Shown one piece after another: positions 4,767-8,623 of a stretch of 8,623 nucleotides of DNA (position 1 is the stretch's first letter; each line of letters starts with the position of its first letter). Source of the DNA: Bacteroidota bacterium (GTDB taxonomy: Bacteria > Bacteroidota > Bacteroidia > UKL13-3); NCBI GenBank assembly GCA_018883485.1, contig VEQB01000078.1, forward strand, positions 1 to 8,623, written 5' to 3'. A program made the position numbers and the translations under genes. The notes under the pieces are model-generated. The model saw nothing but the letters and a program-made list of their open reading frames with translations, did not search any database and was not told the origin of the DNA.

Positions 4767-7700
4767 ATGAAAAAGTATATTTTATTTACAATTTTATTAT
4801 TGCAATTCAATAGAATTATTGCTCAACCTGATGAATTGTTTCGAGGAAGACATTTTGTAAGTGGGGGCAACTATGGACACCCTTATACAACCTTTGATAG
4901 ATATAATGGAGATTTATCTATAAATCAAACTATTGAAAAGATACGAAACAGAATATTTAACGAAAAGCGTGATGGTCCAGTATTTAAAGCCTATGGAGCA
5001 CTTTACAATTTCGCAGTTGGGCCAATGCCAACAGATGGTGGGATAGATAATGGGGCAAAAACAGGCCCCAGCGCCTTGGCCTTATGGGCCAAATGCAATG
5101 CCTTTGTTTTTCTTATCGGTTTGGATAGCGCCGCTAATTGGCTTGATACAACGACTTACAACGGAAATAAAAGTTTCAATAAACGAAATGAATTTCGGGA
5201 TAGGGTTTACCATCCCACCCTAACTAACAATTATGTAAATGCATTTGGACACCTTACAGATAAAATGCCAAAGTTTAATGAAAAAAGTAACATCCAATTT
5301 GCATCGCGTTCTCTTATACATTGGCTAACAGCATATGATCTTCTTAAGGCATCTTTTGAAATTAAAGAACTTAAAGATAGTCAAAGATATGTTTGGGGAT
5401 TTGGGGATGCTGATAGAAATCTTTCTAAAAGTAGTCCAAGAGATAAGCTAAGACAATTAACAAGAGATTTATATCAACTAAGCACCGGTTGGAATGGAAT
5501 TGTTGAGCATCAAAAAGGTTGGAAAAAGAACCATGGAATTGCTGCCGCGAGTTGCTTACTTTTGGCTGCTCAAACCCTGAATGATGCTGGAGTTGAGACA
5601 AATATTTTGAGAGGAATTTTTAGTGGTTCAGGTTATAATCCAACTTACAGTCCTGTAAAATGGAATAAATTAGGAAGTGAAGGATTACAAGAAAATCTAT
5701 TTGAGGGCAAGCATATTTTTCCTTGGGAGGATGTGCCACAATCGCCTAAAAACACCAATAAGAATTCTTATTCTGTTTATGCCGAAGGAATAGCATACGT
5801 AAATTACGGTTTGTTAGATTGTGGTTTGCCTGCACTTCGGGCACAAAAAAATCTTTATCCTCAAGGAAACAGCGAAGTTTTATTAAATAAGAATGAAATT
5901 ATTAATATTTTTAATTGGGTAGATAGACTTAGGATTGGAAATTACAGTTTGCCAACTTTTGATAACAGTGGGCAAACAGATGCTGCAATTTTGTCCTTAA
6001 CTGGTATAAATGAGTTTAATTATGGGGTTATTGGCTCAAGTTTGGATAATTACCTTGTTGAATATGTTGCTTTAGTTGGAGGAAATAATATTATGGTAAA
6101 CAATGAAATGCCCAGAAAATTTGATGCAATGTTAGATGCTGGGAACATTATCATTAGGAACGAAACAAAAAAATCATTTCAAACTTTTCTGATGTTATGT
6201 GAAAAGGATTATGCCTTAGATAAAGCCTCCTCAAATATTGACGGAACTCATGAAGATGATGAGATGGGTTCATGGTCTTTGTTTGTTCAAGATTCATTTA
6301 AGGCACCAATTACACAATTGGCTGTAGATCCGCCATATGGGGGATATTCTTTAAGAGATGGAACAAATAAGTTTAACATGCATAATGTAATTCAAATTCA
6401 CACCCTAAATACACCGAATTATGATGAATATAAATATCCAAAATTCGAGAAAAGGGAAAATTCAATTAGTGGAATAACAGAATTTAATTTAGTTTATGAT
6501 TGGAAAGAAGATAAAAATTCTACCCTAATTGGAAATGCAATTACTCGAAATGTAATTTCATTAAACTTAAACGGGGATATTTATTACATACTTAATGATT
6601 TTGTGGATGGAAGCAATATAGAAGACTTTACAAAGACAACTTTAATACTTAATGGAAACGGAAATAAGGATGATTCTACATATCGTAAATTGCTAAATTT
6701 ACACGTATGGAATTACCCTTGCAATAACTCTGGAAATTGGTTATTAGTAACACACCACGCCTCGTTAAAAGGGGGAATTCCTTCAACTGGATATGATGAA
6801 AATACTTTGACTAAAAATGAATGGAATTTTACAGGTTCAGCTGCAGAAGGAATTTCTGGTGGTTATCTCACCAGGTTAAAGATTGTTCAAACAAATGATC
6901 AAACAATTTACCAGTCCTTTATTTATCCGCAAAAGTGCGGAGACTCTTTACCAACCGTAACCAAACGAGATACTTTTGAAAATTTACTTACAACTGAAAT
7001 AGACTTTATTCAAGGGGTAGATACCAGTTTTGACGCAAGATTGGGTAAATCAACTTTTGCTTTAGCAAGAGACACAGTTTCGCACCTTCATTTAGTTAAA
7101 TGGGAAGGTGGTTCAGATTCATTATCCAATCCTTTTAACAGGGCAAATCAAGCGTTTAATTATTTGTTTTTTGATGGTTCAAAACTATTTTTAGAAAATC
7201 ATACGTTGAGTTATATGGGCGTTGGTTTTGGTTATTGCCCTCCCTCCTATATTAATCTGAGAAAATTTATAGCTTACAATAGTTCTTATTTAATTTTTAA
7301 AGACACCCTGTTCCATTCAACTATTGGTTTAGACTTTGATTATTCTGTAACGGGCAAAAACAATTACACCTGCCAAATTTCAACCAAAACTACTCCTTCT
7401 TCTACCGATACTTTAAAATTAAAACTTCCAGAAGTAGGCAGAGGTATAGATATGGTTGCCCTTATTTCAGGTACAAATGATACTTTGCATGGTAGGTATG
7501 ATTCTTTGAATAATTATATCTACTTAGCCTTAAAGCCAGGTAATTACGGCATAAACGTTAAACCCTCAAACCCTTGCCTAGACTGCTATTTCCCACCTAA
7601 TGGTACCAATTTCGATACCCTTTTTATTGCAAATTCTAAAAATCAACATACCCTCGGAAATTCTAAAAAGATAAATGGTAATCATGGTAATTTGAGTATT

Positions 7701-8623
7701 GTAAACTCTACTAAAGTAAACATGTGTGCGGGGGTAATTCTGCACAATAAAGATTCATTGATTATTGAAGGCCCAGCGCAAAAAGAAAAAAAAGGAGGTA
7801 GCTCTTGCGCAGGAATAGATTCTTTAATTAAGGGCAGCGATAACAGCATGTTAATTGTTTCACCTTATGCTGCTTTGGTATTAGACGCAGGCAGCCATAC
7901 TTATATTAAAAAAGGTGCTGGCTTGTATATAAAACAAAATGGTAGCTTAATTGTAAAAAGTGGTGCTTTGCTTGAAGTGGGCGATAGCGGCAAAGCTGGT
8001 TGGGGAGAAATTATAGCAGAACCTGGCGCTTTTATTTATATTGAAGATGGAGCCAATATCAGATTCAGACGCAGAATAGGAGATACTTCAGATAACAATA
8101 CCATCAACTTTGCCGTAGGCAGTGGTGGCGTAATTGCAGGGATACAGTTTTATATAGATTCTATACTTAAGGCAGATTCAATTATACCACAAGTTACTAG
8201 CCCAATTGCTATTTGTGCTCTAGATACCGTAAACCCAAATGGTAACCGGCATTGGGGGTATACCAGTTATGGCAGGCCACACGCTACCTTCTTCACAAGA
8301 AGCTTAACACTTTGCCCTAAACTACCCTTTAAAATAGAATTGCACCGCTTGCTTAACGATGCTCAATTAAAAATTACAGTTTGCAGGGTAGATAGTGTGT
8401 GGCGAAAAAACCAAGATGGTAATTGGCATTGGAAAGATACCTGCATAAACGATAGCATTGTATTAGATTCTATGCCACCAGACCCTAGTTGCTTGGCCCC
8501 AAGAGTTGCCCCAGAAGATTGGTTATGGTATTTTCCAGTAAATACAATCCATAGGGTGCATATTGAAGTAAAAAATGAATGTGGCATGTTACACGATACT
8601 TTAGTAGAAGTAGCAGTATTAGA
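4767..8623 (+). CDS. Very large secreted heparinase II/III-like multidomain protein (3' truncated by window)
   Basis: The frame is open from ATG 4767 to the window edge: 1285 codons without a stop. Residues 1-19 are a signal peptide with cleavage before Gln20 (RIIA-Q). Residues about 20-430 look like the helical toroid of heparinase II/III-type polysaccharide lyases (FASRSLIHWLTAYDLL 178-193; WKKNHGIAAASCLLLAAQTL 252-271; YSVYAEGIAYVNYGLLDCGL 335-354). Residues about 430-700 look like the following beta-sandwich, with GTHEDDEMGSWSLFV (493-507), LAVDPPYGGY (518-527) and NKFNMHNVIQIH (534-545). By analogy with Pedobacter HepII (His202, Tyr257, His406; zinc His408, Asp425, His464), candidates are Asn255-His256, a Tyr in 335-347, His495, and metal ligands Asp521 and His539, with Asp497 replacing the first zinc His. 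Residues 730-1020 are unassigned and beta-rich; 1031-1098 is a short-period repeat. Such proteins degrade acidic polysaccharides outside the cytoplasm; the substrate is unknown. A type IX secretion tail may lie beyond the window but is not seen. Confidence 0.8.
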   Translation, partial: MKKYILFTILLLQFNRIIAQPDELFRGRHFVSGGNYGHPYTTFDRYNGDLSINQTIEKIRNRIFNEKRDGPVFKAYGALYNFAVGPMPTDGGIDNGAKTGPSALALWAKCNAFVFLIGLDSAANWLDTTTYNGNKSFNKRNEFRDRVYHPTLTNNYVNAFGHLTDKMPKFNEKSNIQFASRSLIHWLTAYDLLKASFEIKELKDSQRYVWGFGDADRNLSKSSPRDKLRQLTRDLYQLSTGWNGIVEHQKGWKKNHGIAAASCLLLAAQTLNDAGVETNILRGIFSGSGYNPTYSPVKWNKLGSEGLQENLFEGKHIFPWEDVPQSPKNTNKNSYSVYAEGIAYVNYGLLDCGLPALRAQKNLYPQGNSEVLLNKNEIINIFNWVDRLRIGNYSLPTFDNSGQTDAAILSLTGINEFNYGVIGSSLDNYLVEYVALVGGNNIMVNNEMPRKFDAMLDAGNIIIRNETKKSFQTFLMLCEKDYALDKASSNIDGTHEDDEMGSWSLFVQDSFKAPITQLAVDPPYGGYSLRDGTNKFNMHNVIQIHTLNTPNYDEYKYPKFEKRENSISGITEFNLVYDWKEDKNSTLIGNAITRNVISLNLNGDIYYILNDFVDGSNIEDFTKTTLILNGNGNKDDSTYRKLLNLHVWNYPCNNSGNWLLVTHHASLKGGIPSTGYDENTLTKNEWNFTGSAAEGISGGYLTRLKIVQTNDQTIYQSFIYPQKCGDSLPTVTKRDTFENLLTTEIDFIQGVDTSFDARLGKSTFALARDTVSHLHLVKWEGGSDSLSNPFNRANQAFNYLFFDGSKLFLENHTLSYMGVGFGYCPPSYINLRKFIAYNSSYLIFKDTLFHSTIGLDFDYSVTGKNNYTCQISTKTTPSSTDTLKLKLPEVGRGIDMVALISGTNDTLHGRYDSLNNYIYLALKPGNYGINVKPSNPCLDCYFPPNGTNFDTLFIANSKNQHTLGNSKKINGNHGNLSIVNSTKVNMCAGVILHNKDSLIIEGPAQKEKKGGSSCAGIDSLIKGSDNSMLIVSPYAALVLDAGSHTYIKKGAGLYIKQNGSLIVKSGALLEVGDSGKAGWGEIIAEPGAFIYIEDGANIRFRRRIGDTSDNNTINFAVGSGGVIAGIQFYIDSILKADSIIPQVTSPIAICALDTVNPNGNRHWGYTSYGRPHATFFTRSLTLCPKLPFKIELHRLLNDAQLKITVCRVDSVWRKNQDGNWHWKDTCINDSIVLDSMPPDPSCLAPRVAPEDWLWYFPVNTIHRVHIEVKNECGMLHDTLVEVAVL
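7857..8060 (+). repeat. Short-period beta-repeat region inside the large secreted protein
   Basis: Residues about 1031-1098 of the large protein show a period of roughly 8-9 residues with alternating hydrophobics and Gly turns: ALVLDAGSH, TYIKKGAG, LYIKQNGS, LIVKSGAL, LEVGDSG, then EIIAEPGAF and IYIEDGAN. This is the pattern of a beta-solenoid with turns at Gly-Ala/Gly-Ser. In secreted Bacteroidota proteins, similar 'GA-x-L-x-V-x-x-G' stretches serve as rigid stalks or surface-binding spacers. The DNA itself is not repetitive at the nucleotide level, so this is an old protein repeat. Confidence 0.5.

Noticed and set aside
8363..8587. Minus-strand 74-codon frame near the right edge
   Set aside because: It lies opposite the long open frame of the large secreted protein and has no features of its own.
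1..8623. CRISPR arrays, tRNA or rRNA genes, transposase genes, riboswitches
   Set aside because: No regularly spaced identical repeats, cloverleaf candidates, rRNA-like segments or transposase motifs were seen on either strand.

Overview
The window reads as low-GC Bacteroidota chromosome. Three things point there: a TatA of the type with FGGKKIPELMRG after a single membrane helix; secreted proteins whose signal peptides end in 'A-Q' or a Bacteroidota-style 'TTC-RKDE' lipobox; and a match to the Bacteroidota housekeeping promoter (TTTG-N19-TAnnTTTG) upstream of an RRM-type RNA-binding protein gene. Shine-Dalgarno sequences are weak or absent, as is usual in that phylum. Genus cannot be told from the sequence.

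Left part (1-3180), housekeeping, + strand: the last 33 codons of a probable RsuA/RluB-type pseudouridine synthase, then tatA, gatA 13 bp later, then a secreted SLT-LysM protein related to MltD. The MltD-like protein has lost the catalytic glutamate and other active-site positions, so it is probably a non-catalytic peptidoglycan-binding protein. A hairpin at 3129-3165 ends this block and also serves the convergent minus-strand RRM gene (3178-3489).

Middle (3490-4148), about 660 bp without a convincing gene: it holds the RRM promoter, then an unusually GC-rich island (about 3600-3855). The island contains two REP-like TCGAC..GCTC palindromes, a perfect 14-bp hairpin with A/T flanks, and two 43-nt direct repeats with a 66-nt period. 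The rest up to 4148 is AT-rich and holds only weak inverted repeats and a candidate promoter.

Right part (4149-8623), accessory, + strand: a small putative lipoprotein of unknown function. Six bases after its stop begins a very large secreted protein that stays open to the window edge (1285 codons, 3' end missing). Its N-terminal ~700 residues look like a heparinase II/III-type polysaccharide lyase (helical toroid plus beta-sandwich). Candidate catalytic residues are Asn255-His256, a Tyr in 335-347, and His495. A zinc-type site has Asp521 and His539, with Asp497 where family members usually have His. The C-terminal half is beta-rich, with a short-period repeat at about 1031-1098. Codon choice shifts sharply inside this gene: the enzyme part prefers GGA glycine codons, while the C-terminal part uses GGC/GGT. 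This suggests a mosaic origin. The pair is most simply read as an exported polysaccharide-degrading or polysaccharide-modifying unit with a lipoprotein partner, but substrate and activity are unproven.
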